In this document: positions 20,701 to 30,894 of the stretch, piece after piece
Numbering within the stretch: position 1 is the first letter of the stretch
How the letters are laid out: every line of letters begins with the position of its first letter
Assembly (NCBI GenBank): GCA_033557465.1
Contig: CM066039.1
Coordinates: 48,141,788 to 48,205,787 of the forward strand
Reading direction: 5' to 3'
Origin: Ichthyophis bannanicus
Lineage: Eukaryota > Chordata > Amphibia > Gymnophiona > Ichthyophiidae
Length of the DNA stretch: 64,000 bases
The notes under the pieces: model-generated
Databases searched by the model: none
What the model saw: the letters and a program-made list of their open reading frames with translations, nothing else
What the model was told of the DNA's origin: nothing
Position numbers and translations under genes: made by a program

Positions 20701-23236
20701 TCTAAAAGGATCAAGATCAATGATACTAAGGAAGATCCAAGACATCAAGCTAAAGCATGCTGCATTAACAGAAGACCTGAAATTTATATACTTCAATAAT
20801 AAATTGAAAGTAGCAACAGAAACACAAAAACTGCGAAAATATGAAGAAAACAGAAGAGAAAAATGTCAAAATAAATTATTTAGAGAGAACCCAAAACAAG
20901 TCTACAGGGTATTGGGAAAGAGCCTTGATATGGTAAAAGCCCCACTGACCAAAGCCGAAATAGAAACCTTCTGGAGAAAACTATATGAGGACTCTATAGA
21001 GCACAATCAAGAAGCAGAATGGTTACCCTGTATACAGGAGCATTTAGAAAAAGCAAACATCAAACCATGCAATGGCCTGCAGTAACAATGAAAGGACCGA
21101 AAAGCAGGTTAAAATGAGACCCCAACTGGAAGAGCCCTGGCCCAGATGGACTAACCAACATTTGACTCAAGCAGTTAACATCACTCCACCAAGACCTGGT
21201 GAACTGTAAAAATCAATTGTTCAAGCAGCCAGACTTACCACCACTATGGCTTTCTCCTTCCATAAGGGAACCCGAGTAACATTCCCAAAAATCATAGACC
21301 AATTACTACCTACAATCTATCAGCTGTTCACTGCAATAGATGCAGACAGGATATATGTTCATAATGAGTCCAATAACATCATGTCAATAGAGCAAAAGGG
21401 CAATAAGAGAGGAGCATATGGAACCAAAGACCAGTTAAAGCTGAATAAGGTCATTATGGCCAGTGCTAAGAAAAGAAGAAATCTCTGTATAGCATGGATT
21501 GATTACAAGAAAGCTTTGACAGTGCCCCACACTCTTGGATAATAAATTGCCTTGAAATGTATAAAATAAATCCTGGTTTGACAGAGTACATTAAATTCAC
21601 CATGACAATGTGGCAAACCACACTCTTTTTGAGCTCTGAAGATCGTCAGGACAACATTCCTAACATTAAGATCCAGCAAGGAATATTTCAGGAGGATTCT
21701 CTGTCGCCCGTTCTGTTTTGTGTGGTGTTTAATCAAACATATACTCTCATCAACTCTTTGGGATATAGATTTAGCCTGAATCCTAAAATAGGTAACAACC
21801 CAGAAACATCCCATTTATTATTTGTAGATGATCTGAAGCTCTACAGTTCTAGCGACCAACAATTAGCAGAGCAACTCCATGTGGTGAAAAGCTTTTCTGA
21901 TGACATCAAGATGACCTTTGGCCTTTACAAATGTGCTAAGGCAACTTTTTTTTAGAGGGAAATAGAGCCAACGGAAAACATCTCCCTGGCTGTAGGCTGT
22001 GACATCAAAGACCTTGAACTGAAAGGCGTATATATATGTATCTCGAAGTAGAGGAAGAAACGCCACTCAAGCAGAAATTACTGAGAGAAAAGATCAGTAA
22101 AGAGTATTATAGGAGATTAAAATCATTATTATAAAAGTGTTTTAACATCACAGAATAAGATACAAGCCATCAATCAGATGGCAATTCCTGTACTCTCATA
22201 CAGCTTTGGGGTTGTGAACTGGCCTCTTAAAGATCTTGAAAAACTGGATGTGTGAACAAGAAAACTCCTCCTTGCCCATGAGGTAATTTACAAGAATCAG
22301 TGTATGCCAAGACAGTACATCCCTAGAGCTGAAGGATGCCTAGGCCTCAAAGATTGATTACGCATACAGAGCTACTATCATAGGCCTCCAGGCCTACTTA
22401 ACTGCATCATCAGATCCAAATACACAATAAATGCTGAAATATGAAAGTAAACATCCAGAATCTGTCTTCATCATCAAACCTGGACAGGCATTCCGACAAC
22501 TAGAAGGAATGAGTAAGAATCCACAAGCGTACACAAGGAAGAAAGTAACAGAATTTTCAAAACAAGAGAAAAAACTCTTCAAAGAATTAGATCAACAAAC
22601 AAGGAAAAACAAGTGGCAAATGCACAAATACAGTGGGAAATACAGAGTGTTACTCCAAGAACCCTTTGTTGATCAAGAACGGACACATGAATGGTTAAGG
22701 AGAGTGAACTGAAACCGAAGAATGAGAGGTTGATAGTTACAGCCCAGGACAACGGTATATGGATGAGATGGTTACAACAAGCATTGAAAAAAATGGCAAA
22801 ACAGACATACGTCAATTCTGTGGGTAAGAGCTGGAAACAGTGACTTACCTCATAGCTGGCTGTGAAATTCTGATAGCAGTAAATTTCTATACAGAAAGGC
22901 ACAATGAAGTAGCACTCCTCATCCATTACAAACTCTACACACTACAGCATCACTGTGCCTGAAAAGCACTGGGATCATGACCCTAAAAGAATTACAGAGA
23001 ATGAAGAGGTTATGATCACCTTGGATACTCCCATTCCGACTGATAAAAAGCTTGATGTGAGGAAGCCGGATATAGTGGTAAAGGAGAAAAACACCAGAAC
23101 GGCATTGATTAAAAAGGTGTCAGTTCCAAAAGACTACTCTGTGAATTGCGTTAAGAGGAAGAAAATATTCAAGTACCAAGAAATGCAGTCAGAGACCAAG
23201 AAAATGTGTCAGAAAGATACTGAGTTATTTCCCATT

Positions 23237-23280
23237 GAGTTCGTAAGATGTTACCGATACATGTAACATCTTACGAACTC
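23237..23280. repeat. Perfect 18-bp stem hairpin at the end of the R4/Dong-like ORF
   Basis: 23,237-23,254 (gagttcgtaagatgttac) is the exact reverse complement of 23,263-23,280, with an 8-base loop. The left arm is still coding in the LINE frame (PIEFVRCY), so the right arm looks like an inverted copy of the last coding bases. Confidence 0.8.
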
Positions 23281-23689
23281 CAGAGGGACGATCTCTTTAG
23301 CATGATGCAAGTACTATGCCGAGCATTAGCAGTAAATTTGAGAGACTGAGATCATACTCCACATCCCTGGCTTAGAAGTGAGTTTCATGACTGTCATGGT
23401 ATGCGCAAAACTCACCCATTTGGAGAAACTGACCTAAAGTAATGGAGACAACAATAGTATCATAATTCAAGAAAGTATGAAACAAGCATGGAGGACTTCA
23501 GAGAGAGAAGGGGATTGAAAAGCTGAACAGGAGATACGGATGGGTTGCAGGTTTAAGTGTTCTAGATTCATGTCCATTTGGAAACAATGTTTGCAAGAAT
23601 GTATTAAATTCAGGGGTCTGAAAGAGTACAGTTGATTCTTTTGGGCTTAGCGTACTTTTCCAAGAAATTGACCTCTAGCAATGGACCAG

Positions 23690-24090
23690 GAGGATCTACT
23701 ATCACTGATCGAGTGGCAGCAGTTCCGGATGGTGCAATACTGTTCATATACAGGAATGGCAAATAGAAAAGTCATGATCTTGTGGGATAACAAGGCAACA
23801 ACAGAGGTAGTCAACAGTTAGTCAGTAACCAAAGCACTGTTGTTGTGCTGTGTTGTTTGAGTCTTAAGATGAAACCCTTGGGACTTCATGTCCTGGCAAG
23901 ATTAAGCGGTATAGTTGACTCTCTCGCTCTTGGGTTTTTAAGTGGTTTCAGGAAGACAGTACCTAGAGCAGACCAAGAGGGAGCATATGTCAGAGGATCT
24001 GGATCTGCTAAGGGGCAGCACTATATAGGACCACTCAAGCAGACTGGGTGTCCCGAGTGACATGGAATGCCTTCAAGTTGGTCTTTAATT
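23690..24090 (+). pseudogene. Possible DIRS-like retroelement fragment (RNase H region)
   Basis: The plus-strand reading contains MILWDNKATTEVVNS, like the DNxAxVxxIN motif of DIRS RNase H. After a shift it continues with sequence resembling the 'LARLSGxxDSLALGFLSGF' stretch (23,900-23,950), comparable to the DIRS 'VPGxxNxxADALSRF' region, then PRADQEG. Frames are broken and no tyrosine recombinase was found. Low certainty. Confidence 0.35.
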
Positions 24091-24129
24091 CATCATATGG
24101 CATAACAGCCTTTCTTTGGTATTCTTTTG

Positions 24130-26266
24130 GTGCTCTGCATTTTGGCGAGTTGGGTCATGGTGACTAAAGGTGGCAGCATGGTTTAAAGGTGAAGTCAGAG
24201 AGGCTGTTGTTGCCAAAAAAGCATCTTTCAGGAAATGGAAAAAAGAGCCAAACGATGAAACCTGGAAACAGCACAAGCACTGGCAAGTCAAATGCAAGGC
24301 ATTGATAAGGCAGGCAAAGGGAGAATTTGAGAAGAAGCTTGCTGCGGAAGCAAAAACGCAAAATAAAGACTTTTTCAAGTACATTCGTAGCAAAAAACCT
24401 GTGAGAGAGTCAGTTGGTCCATTAGATGATAGAGGGGTTAAAGGGGCACTAAGAGGCGACAAGGCTATAGCGGAGAGACTGAATGAATTCTTTGCTTTGG
24501 TCTTTACTGAGGAAGATGTAGGGATGTTACCCATGACTGAAGTGGTATTTTAAGGTGCGGAAAAATTGAAGGAAATATCGATACATCAGGAAGATGTATT
24601 ACAACTATTAGATAAACTGAAGAATAGCAAATCACCTGGGCCAGATGGTATACATCCAAGGGTGTTGAAAGAACTGAAATATGAGACTGCAGACCTGCTA
24701 TTAGTAATCCGTGAACTATCATTAAAATCATCTCTAATACCTGAAGATTGGAGGATCGCCAATGTAACACCAATTTTTAAAAAGGGTTCCAGGGGTGATC
24801 CGGGAAACTACAGGACGGTGAGCCTGATGTCAGTACCCGGAAAATGGTAGAAACCATCATAAAGAATAAAATTACTCAGCATGTAGATAGTCATGGCCTA
24901 ATGGGAGACAGCCAACATGGCTTTAGACAAGGAAGATCTTGTCTTACTAATCTGTTATGTTTTTTTGAAGGTGTGAATAAACAGGTGGACAACGGTGAGT
25001 CAGTTGATATAGTGTATCTGGACTTTCAGAAAACCTTTGACAAGGTCCCTCATCAGAGACTTTTGGCAAAACTAAAGAGTCATGGGATAGGAGGCAGTGT
25101 ACTACTGTGGATCAGGAACTGGTTAAAAGATAGAAAGCAGAGGGTAGGGCTAAATGGCCAATTTTCCCAATGGAGAAAGGTGAATAGTGGTGTACCCCAG
25201 GGATCTGTGCTGGGTCCGCTTTTTGATATATTCATAAATGACCTGGAAAGTGGAATAACGAGTGAGGTTATCAAATTTGCAGACGACACAAAACTATTTA
25301 AAGTTGTTAAAACCCAAGAGGATTGTGGAAAATTGCAAGAGGATCTTGATAAATTGGAAGACTGGGCATCAAAATGGCAGATGAAATTTAATGTGGACAA
25401 GTGCAAAGTTATGCACCTAGGGAAGAACAACCCAAACTATGGTTACATGATGCAAGGTTCCACATTAGGAACCACCACCCAGAAAAAAGATTTAGGCGTC
25501 ATTGTGAATAACATTTTTAAAACCCTCGGCCCAGTGTGCAGCGGCAGCCAAGAGAGCAAATAGAATGCTAGGTATCATAAGGAAAGGAATGGAAAATAAA
25601 ACAAAATATATTATAATGCCTCTATATCGTTCCATGGTGAGACCGCACCTTGACTATTTTGTGCAATTCTGGTCGCCGTATTTTAAAAAAGGATACAGCG
25701 ATATTAGAAAAGGTTCAGAGAAGAGCCACCAAAATGGTAAAGGGGCTGGAAGGATACTCCTATGAAGAAAGGCTAAAAAGGTTAGGGCTCTTTAACCTGG
25801 AAAAGAGACGGCTGAGGGGAGATATGATAGAAGTCTATAAATTAATGAACAGAGTGGAACGGGTAAACATAGATCGATTGCTTACATTATCAGAATATAG
25901 AAAGACTAGGGGACATGCAATGAAGCTACAGGGTAAACTATTTAAGACTAATAAAAGAAAATATTTTTTCACTCAACATGTAATCAAACTCTGGAATTTG
26001 TTACCGGAGGATGTAGTAAAGGCTGTTAGTGTAGCTGGGTTTTAAAAAGGTTTGGACAAGTTTCTGGAGGAAAGGTCCATAAACCATTATTAAGAAGGGA
26101 CCCAGGATAACAATGCTTGACCCAGTACAAGCATTGTGGAACCTGTGTCTTTTGGGGAAACTGCTAGGTATGTATGACCTAGATTGTCCACTGTTGGAAA
26201 CAGGATACTGGGCTTGATGGACCTTGGTCTGACCCAGTATGGCATATCTTATGTTCTTATGTTAGG
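24130..26266 (+). pseudogene. CR1-clade LINE, long 5'-truncated copy
   Basis: It covers most of CR1 ORF2 downstream of the endonuclease. Pieces: WFKGEVREAVVAKKASF (24,174); the SPGPDGIHPRVLKEL motif (24,630); reverse transcriptase HGFRQGRSCLTNLL, VYLDFQKTFDKVPH, GVPQGSVLGPLFD and KFADDTKLF in one 239-codon frame (24,844-25,563); and the C-terminal [19 protein letters not shown] to [13 protein letters not shown] (25,690-26,045). The FADD catalytic box is present, but frameshifts near 24,550, 24,845 and 25,560 break the ORF. It ends with 'ctgacccagtatggcatatcttatgttcttatgtt'-type 3' sequence. The best reference for the other CR1 copies in the window. Confidence 0.93.
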
Positions 26267-26269
26267 TGA

Positions 26270-27600
26270 CATTGGTAGGCAGTCATGTAGCATAGCCGCA
26301 AGAGGACAGGTTGTGGCTCAGTGTGCACAGGTTCCAGACAGATCAGACTAGCTCAGACATGCTGCTGGTACAGCAATCTATTAATGGGTCCTTTTCCTAG
26401 TCAGCAATGCCAGAACATATGAGTGAAGACCAGAAGGGTGATGATCTATTGGTGTAAGAAGGGCAGTGCTCATTCACTAGATTCCAGTTATCAGTGGTCT
26501 TCAAGTAGATCACAGTAATGTTATCAATGGACCTGAGTAACTGAGGACATACATATTCCTCTTGCATCCAGCGAGCATTTGAAACAGCTCATTAGGAGCG
26601 ACCAACACTTGGAGGATGTAGATCCCCTCTATATTCTCCTTGCATTTGTGTGGGGCTGGAGGCTCCACCTCAAGGTAAAACTCATAAGCAGCAGAAGGAC
26701 TACTGGGGCCATGACCTGACCAATATTTTGCCTAACAGAGCATCAGCAACTACAGAGCCTGGGGTTGCGGCCAGACATTGGTTTGTTGGACCCCTCCAAC
26801 CAAAAAGGTGCTCTGCTGCCCCTTGTGGCGCTAACCCAAATCTCATATTTTATCTGCTGGCTTTTGCTAACTTTTTTGCAATTTGCTCAAGAACTGTAAG
26901 AAAAAGAGAGGTGAGAAAATCATAAAACTGAGAGGTACTGGTATTCAAGCCAAGGAACCAAGGTTAACTGAATCAGCCAGTGACTAATCAGATCTGTGCA
27001 AATATTTGCTGATCACAATTTTATCCAATGAGGGGAACATGTACAATCTTGCATATCTCACTGTAGCTCTTCCAGAATGCAGAATTCACTTTAGAGGTGT
27101 ACCGGTGAGTGCTAAAGGATTGAATATCCAGAGCTGTAGAGGCAGAATCTGAGCTAGACGTAACTATGTCCAAAAATAATTTGACTAACTCCCTGTTGGC
27201 AACGACCAGGAGAAAATGAGTGAATTCTGGAATATTTTAACACAGGACCAGAAAACACGTCAAAAGAGTTCATGGCTTCTTTCTGTTTATTCTAAATCAC
27301 CTCGAATTGCCTTAAGAGCAGGTGATTCCACAAATGTAACTATAAAATAAATGCTGCTGCTTTACTTTTCTTTCAATTCACAACCGCTGCCTGGACCCAA
27401 GCCATGTGGATGACACATTCATCCTGCGCTGATAAGAAAGCAGGGATCTGTTTATATACCATACCCCTCATTCTTGCTTCTGGGGGTATCCAGGTGTAGC
27501 GTCAAGGTAAAATGTTGCCCCGTAGGCCCTGGGACTGACCAAGTACAAAAGTGGACAAGCAAGTCAGTGCCTCTATTTTGCAGAAGGGCAAGTGCACCTT
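26270..27600. other. Intron, no recognised feature
   Basis: I see no gene, RNA or named repeat. Parts may belong to the element that the CR1 copy interrupted, but I cannot show it. Confidence 0.3.
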
Positions 27601-27604
27601 CAAA

Positions 27605-27880
27605 CCAGGGCTGGTGCATTTATTAGACATCCAAGGCAAACCTTGAACTTTGCATCCCCTTGCAATTAACCTTTGGACCCCCCCCCCCCAAAGATTTTGA
27701 TAATTAAATTCAATCATAATCATCTTAACACCATCCCTCCTAGAACAATCCTAGAAAAATGCATATTTGAACATCATGCATTTAAATATTAACCTTTTTT
27801 TGGTAAATAAATACATAGTGAGGGGGATTTCCAATAGCCACTTACAAGGGCAAATGGATTATTTTCAAATTGCACAATAT
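27605..27880 (+). mobile_element. hAT-like fragment, second copy
   Basis: Starts 'cagggctggtgcatttattagac', a hAT-type end. From the C run at 27,679 onward it matches 2,625-2,840 (aagattttgataattaaattcaatc..., agtgagggggatttcc). No coding capacity. Confidence 0.5.
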
Positions 27881-27929
27881 GTTTTAATATTTTATGTCAT
27901 CAATATGTTTAATTATTATATTTTAGCTC

Positions 27930-28130
27930 GTGCCTTTTCAGTAGAAGCTTGAGGTGAGTTAAATTCAGGTACCATAGGTATTTCCCTGTCCACAGAGGAC
28001 TTACAATCTGAGCTAGTACCTGGGGCAATGGAAGGTTAAGAGATATGCCCAAGGAACCTCAGTGGGCTTTGAATGCTGGTTTTCCTGGTTCCCAGCTTGC
28101 TGCTCTAACCACTAGGCTGTTCCTCCACCA
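27930..28130 (-). mobile_element. tRNA-headed SINE, decayed
   Basis: Minus strand: 'ggaggaacagcctagtggttagagc' resembles a box A head; box B is degraded (agcattcaaagcc). The body has 'ggcatatctcttaaccttccattgcccc'. The tail (ttgtaagtcctctgtggacaggg) is shared with 49,195-49,388 and 48,240-48,360 and differs from the L2- and RTE-type tails. Confidence 0.6.
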
Positions 28131-28230
28131 AGTCTATCTTCAGCTTTTCTCTTTCCTGGGGTCTCAGATCTCACAAGTTCTCTCCCTGTGAAGAGCAATT
28201 TAAAAAGTAATGTAGTGATTGCTTCCTTAC

Positions 28231-28402
28231 TGGTACACTGAGACCGCGGCATGGCCTCCAGCAGGGGGTGCTGGCACTTAGTCCTCTGGAAAGCACAGGA
28301 AGATTTGTAGAGCTTTCCATCTGATCCGCAGATGGGCTTGTGGCGCTCCCGAGTGCACTGCATGTTGCAGAGAACGCTCCGGTCACTCTCTGAGATGATA
28401 AA
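28231..28402 (-). CDS. SMOC-family exon: Kazal domain
   Basis: 172 nt; acceptor CTCTTTTCAG before 28402, donor GTAAGGAAG after 28231; phase 0 in, phase 1 out. It encodes FIISESDRSVLCNMQCT, then KPICGSDGKLYKSSCAFQR, then TKCQHPLLEAMPRSQC: a full Kazal domain with six cysteines and the P-C/I-C-x-SDG-x-x-Y core. SMOC1/2 begin this exon with a similar FLIS-D stretch and have KP(I/L)CASDG and C-(Y/F)QRAKC, so the family call is firm. The signal-peptide exon should be further right on the minus strand; I could not identify it. Confidence 0.93.
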
Positions 28403-28819
28403 CTGAAAAGAGGGGATAGGAATCGGTCAGCGCTTATTCCAGACAAGAGTTCAGCCGATTAGTTCAGATCTGTTTGACAAACCTCAACGCGGATTTCGTG
28501 AAATTCACAATGGCTTTATTATGATTAAACAAAAATTATCCAGGTACATGCATTTCCGAGCTACAACCTTAATTTTCTAGTCTGATAAATGCAGGATTTG
28601 CCCCATAAGCACAGAATGATGAGCATGGGGAGTGTCTGTAATAGTGCATCATAGTGGGGATCCTTGAGGCTTTTCAGAATAATCAAAGTATACAAAATTA
28701 ACCCCTTTATGCAAACCTATCTAATAAATATTCATTATGGTCATCTTGAAAACTAGCAAAGGGAACACCCTTCCTCCAGCAACACAAGAAACAGAAGAAG
28801 CGGGACACAGAAATCACCA

Positions 28820-29600
28820 TGGAAGGAACAGTTTATTCATACAGAGAGGTCAGCCCGACACTTGTTTCAGCCGGGGCCTTCTTCAGGGGAACAACCACCT
28901 CTAAAAATAAATAGTAAAAAGAATAAATAATAAGACATTAAAAACATACATCAAATAAAACATGAATGTTAAAAAAATAACAAGCTGTAAAAACATGTCA
29001 AAAGACCAGAAGAAACTAAAAACGTATATCGTAAGTACATATAGTCTGACAAAATGTGTTAAAAATCAAAATATATAATAAAGTATAAACACAACATCAT
29101 GCCAAGGGGAATACCTGATGGATATCAAGGGACCAAAGTGAGATACACATATTTAACCGTGTCTATGTGCAAGAAAGCATATTAAAATGCATAAATGTAC
29201 CAACTGAAAACAGACTCACCAACTGTTATTTCATAACATAAGACTTTGTAAAACCTAGAAGAGCACATAAGATCAAAATCATAAAATGAACTAGCACATT
29301 GCCAAAAACCAATATATCAAATGCACCTCCAAATAAATGCCCAGTGTAGCAGAAGCCACAGGAGAATCCCATAGAATATAACCAAAATCAACCCACACAC
29401 AAAGAAAGGGAAGAACTCCTCTGAACTTTTAAGGAATGCTGTGTTACTGAACCTCTAGGAATCCGTGCATGTTACAGTTTTTAACATTGTAAAAATAGGT
29501 GGATCCCATTGCGAATAGTCTTCTATGTAATCCAATAATAATATTGGACAACAAAGGGGACTTCCGAGAGGGACTCAAAACCATACTTGTCTGTGGCACT
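28820..29600 (-). mobile_element. Probable Penelope-like element end
   Basis: At 28,820-28,895 the minus strand reads 'ccctgaagaaggccccggct' and 'gaaacaagtgtcggg', the kind of text found in Penelope-like terminal repeats, followed by 'gaataaactgttcc'. The neighbouring 28,900-29,400 is AT-rich with no clear frame, and 29,400-29,600 may carry remnants. No GIY-YIG or reverse transcriptase motif could be read. Confidence 0.45.
28845..28895 (-). ncRNA. Hammerhead-ribozyme-like motif
   Basis: Minus strand: core CTGAAGA (CUGANGA), a short GCC/GGC stem, then GAAAC, a very short ACA/TGT stem and GTC, with CCC/GGG available for stem I. This fits the minimal hammerhead layout reported for Penelope-like elements. 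Stems are short and activity is unknown. Confidence 0.4.
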
Positions 29601-29930
29601 CAAGAACTAGAGGATGTTTGGAGGGTGAGAATCAGCAGGACAGAAGGTCATTAGAAGGTACTAAGTGGAGACAGGAGAAGTGTCTATTTGAAAAAATTAG
29701 CAGCAGCTTAATTGCTAAAGGTGCTAGAAATGATTGGGGCGTAGTCAAAGCATTTCAGCTGGTTAGAAGGCCTGTTAACAGGCTAAAAGGCGCTTATCCC
29801 GCTATTCAGAGGCACTAACTGGTGGAAAAAGCACCCAGGTCAAATCAGGAGTCTGTGGGCCGATTGGGGGGCGGCAGGGGCGGCCCAAGGGGGGTGCGGG
29901 GCCATATGCGGAGACTCGGTGTGGGGCCTC

Positions 29931-29968
29931 ATTTGCATAAGTGGCCTTATTTGCATAAATATTTGCAT
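29931..29968 (+). promoter_or_regulatory. Three octamer motifs upstream of the hAT-borne ORF (copy 2)
   Basis: ATTTGCAT at 29931-29938, 29949-29956 and 29961-29968; start-to-start spacing 18 and 12 bp, as in copy 1. They end 30 bp before the ATG at 29,999. A POU-factor-responsive promoter is inferred. Confidence 0.5.
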
Positions 29969-29998
29969 AATGCTAACATACACTAACTTTTAGTAAAC

Positions 29999-30235
29999 AT
30001 GTCTCTTAATGAGTGTATGGATAAAGACAGACTAAAAGATTTCTACATTACTATAATCCAGTGCCAACCGCCAGGCACATTAGGAACTACTACAAACACT
30101 GCCCATTTAGAACCCATAGCAAACCCGCCGTATCCTAACAGCACTACCAGGACTCACAAAGCACCATACCCTACCTATCAAAAGGCAACACTGCAAATAT
30201 TAAACCAATACATTTCAGAGAATAACAATACATGA
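29999..30235 (+). CDS. Small ORF of unknown function carried by hAT copy 2 (78 codons)
   Basis: Starts MSLNECMDKDRLKDFY and matches the frame in copy 1 up to NQYISEN, with a handful of amino-acid changes, then stops. It is rich in Pro and Thr in the middle (around PPYPNSTTRTHKAPYP) with no recognised motif. It begins just after three octamer motifs. The different C-termini of the copies trace to a deletion of about 150 bp in copy 1 downstream. Could be a captured gene fragment; function unknown. Confidence 0.35.
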   Translation: MSLNECMDKDRLKDFYITIIQCQPPGTLGTTTNTAHLEPIANPPYPNSTTRTHKAPYPTYQKATLQILNQYISENNNT

Positions 30236-30894
30236 CCTACTGGGGAAAGAGAACAAGTGGCAATATCAAATAGGAATTACATAAACAGAATACCTCAGCT
30301 CAGTTACACATGCAGAACATAGACCATCACCAAACAAGGAATCACAATTTAGAAACAGGAAGGAAATAATTAAACTGGGAACCCCAAAAGCCAAACTTGG
30401 AATGTACAACAACACTGTAGAAATAAAACTATAAATTAATTTCCTCTTGTACCAAACAAAGCGCAGACGTTCATGATGCACATTTCCCAGAGCTTTCATA
30501 TTCCAGGTAATAAATTCAAAATAAAGAGATATCTTTCTACCTTTTGTGCATTTTTTTCAGTTGCAATTGCTCCAGCCACTTTCTTCTGGTTTCTTCATGT
30601 TTTCTGCTCTCCATCATCTGCTGTCCATTTGTCCTTTCTTCTAGGTTTTTTTCCATTCTCTCTCTCTACATCTGCTTTAACATACTAATCTTTCTCCTTT
30701 TGCTCTTTCCTCATTCCTATTTCATCCACTCAAATTTTACCCCTCCATCCTCAATCCCCACTTACTCTCCCAATACCCGGCCAATTGTAGATTTTTTATC
30801 CCTCCCACACAAAATATTATTCCCCTCTCCATTTTATTCTCCCAGCCCCATCCCATTCTAATCCTCCCCCAACATCAGCTCCCTTCTAGTTCCA

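Larger units (their letters stand above)
19220..23290 (+). pseudogene. R4/Dong-like LINE (restriction-like endonuclease type), decayed
   Basis: Pieces of one ORF in order: an N-terminal lysine-rich part (to about 19,798); after the L2 insertion, NPKQVYRVLGKS and LYEDSIEHNQEAEWLP (20,720-21,085); reverse transcriptase motifs LCIAWIDYKKA (21,480), IFQEDSLSPVLFCVVFN (21,680) and LLFVDDLKLYSS (21,820); then VLSYSFGVVNWP (22,195), a cysteine/histidine-rich stretch near 22,820, and a C-terminal KPDIVVKEKNTRTALIKKV with KYQEM (23,070-23,190), which fits the PD-(D/E)XK-like endonuclease of R2/R4-type LINEs. Such elements lack the N-terminal APE endonuclease. Several stops and frameshifts make it inactive. 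The 5' border is uncertain. Confidence 0.75.
3016..28402 (-). other. SMOC-family gene, eight internal exons (gene span within window)
   Basis: Exons in transcript order: 28402-28231, 16949-16837, 14834-14735, 11582-11520, 10047-9970, 5001-4809, 3426-3344, 3115-3016. All borders are AG/GT and all phases match (0-1, 1-0, 0-1, 1-1, 1-1, 1-2, 2-1, 1-2), giving 902 coding bases with no stop. The encoded order, Kazal, thyroglobulin type-1, linker, thyroglobulin type-1, start of the calcium-binding part, is diagnostic for SMOC proteins: secreted SPARC-related matricellular proteins that bind calcium and basement-membrane components and modulate BMP signalling. The first exon and the EF-hand exons were not found. 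The protein is diverged from both mammalian SMOC1 and SMOC2 as I remember them, with residues nearer SMOC1, so I give no symbol. Introns are packed with transposons. Confidence 0.88.

Noticed and set aside
24085..24534. Minus-strand 149-codon frame
   Set aside because: It is antisense to the CR1 ORF2, whose sense frame has clear homology.
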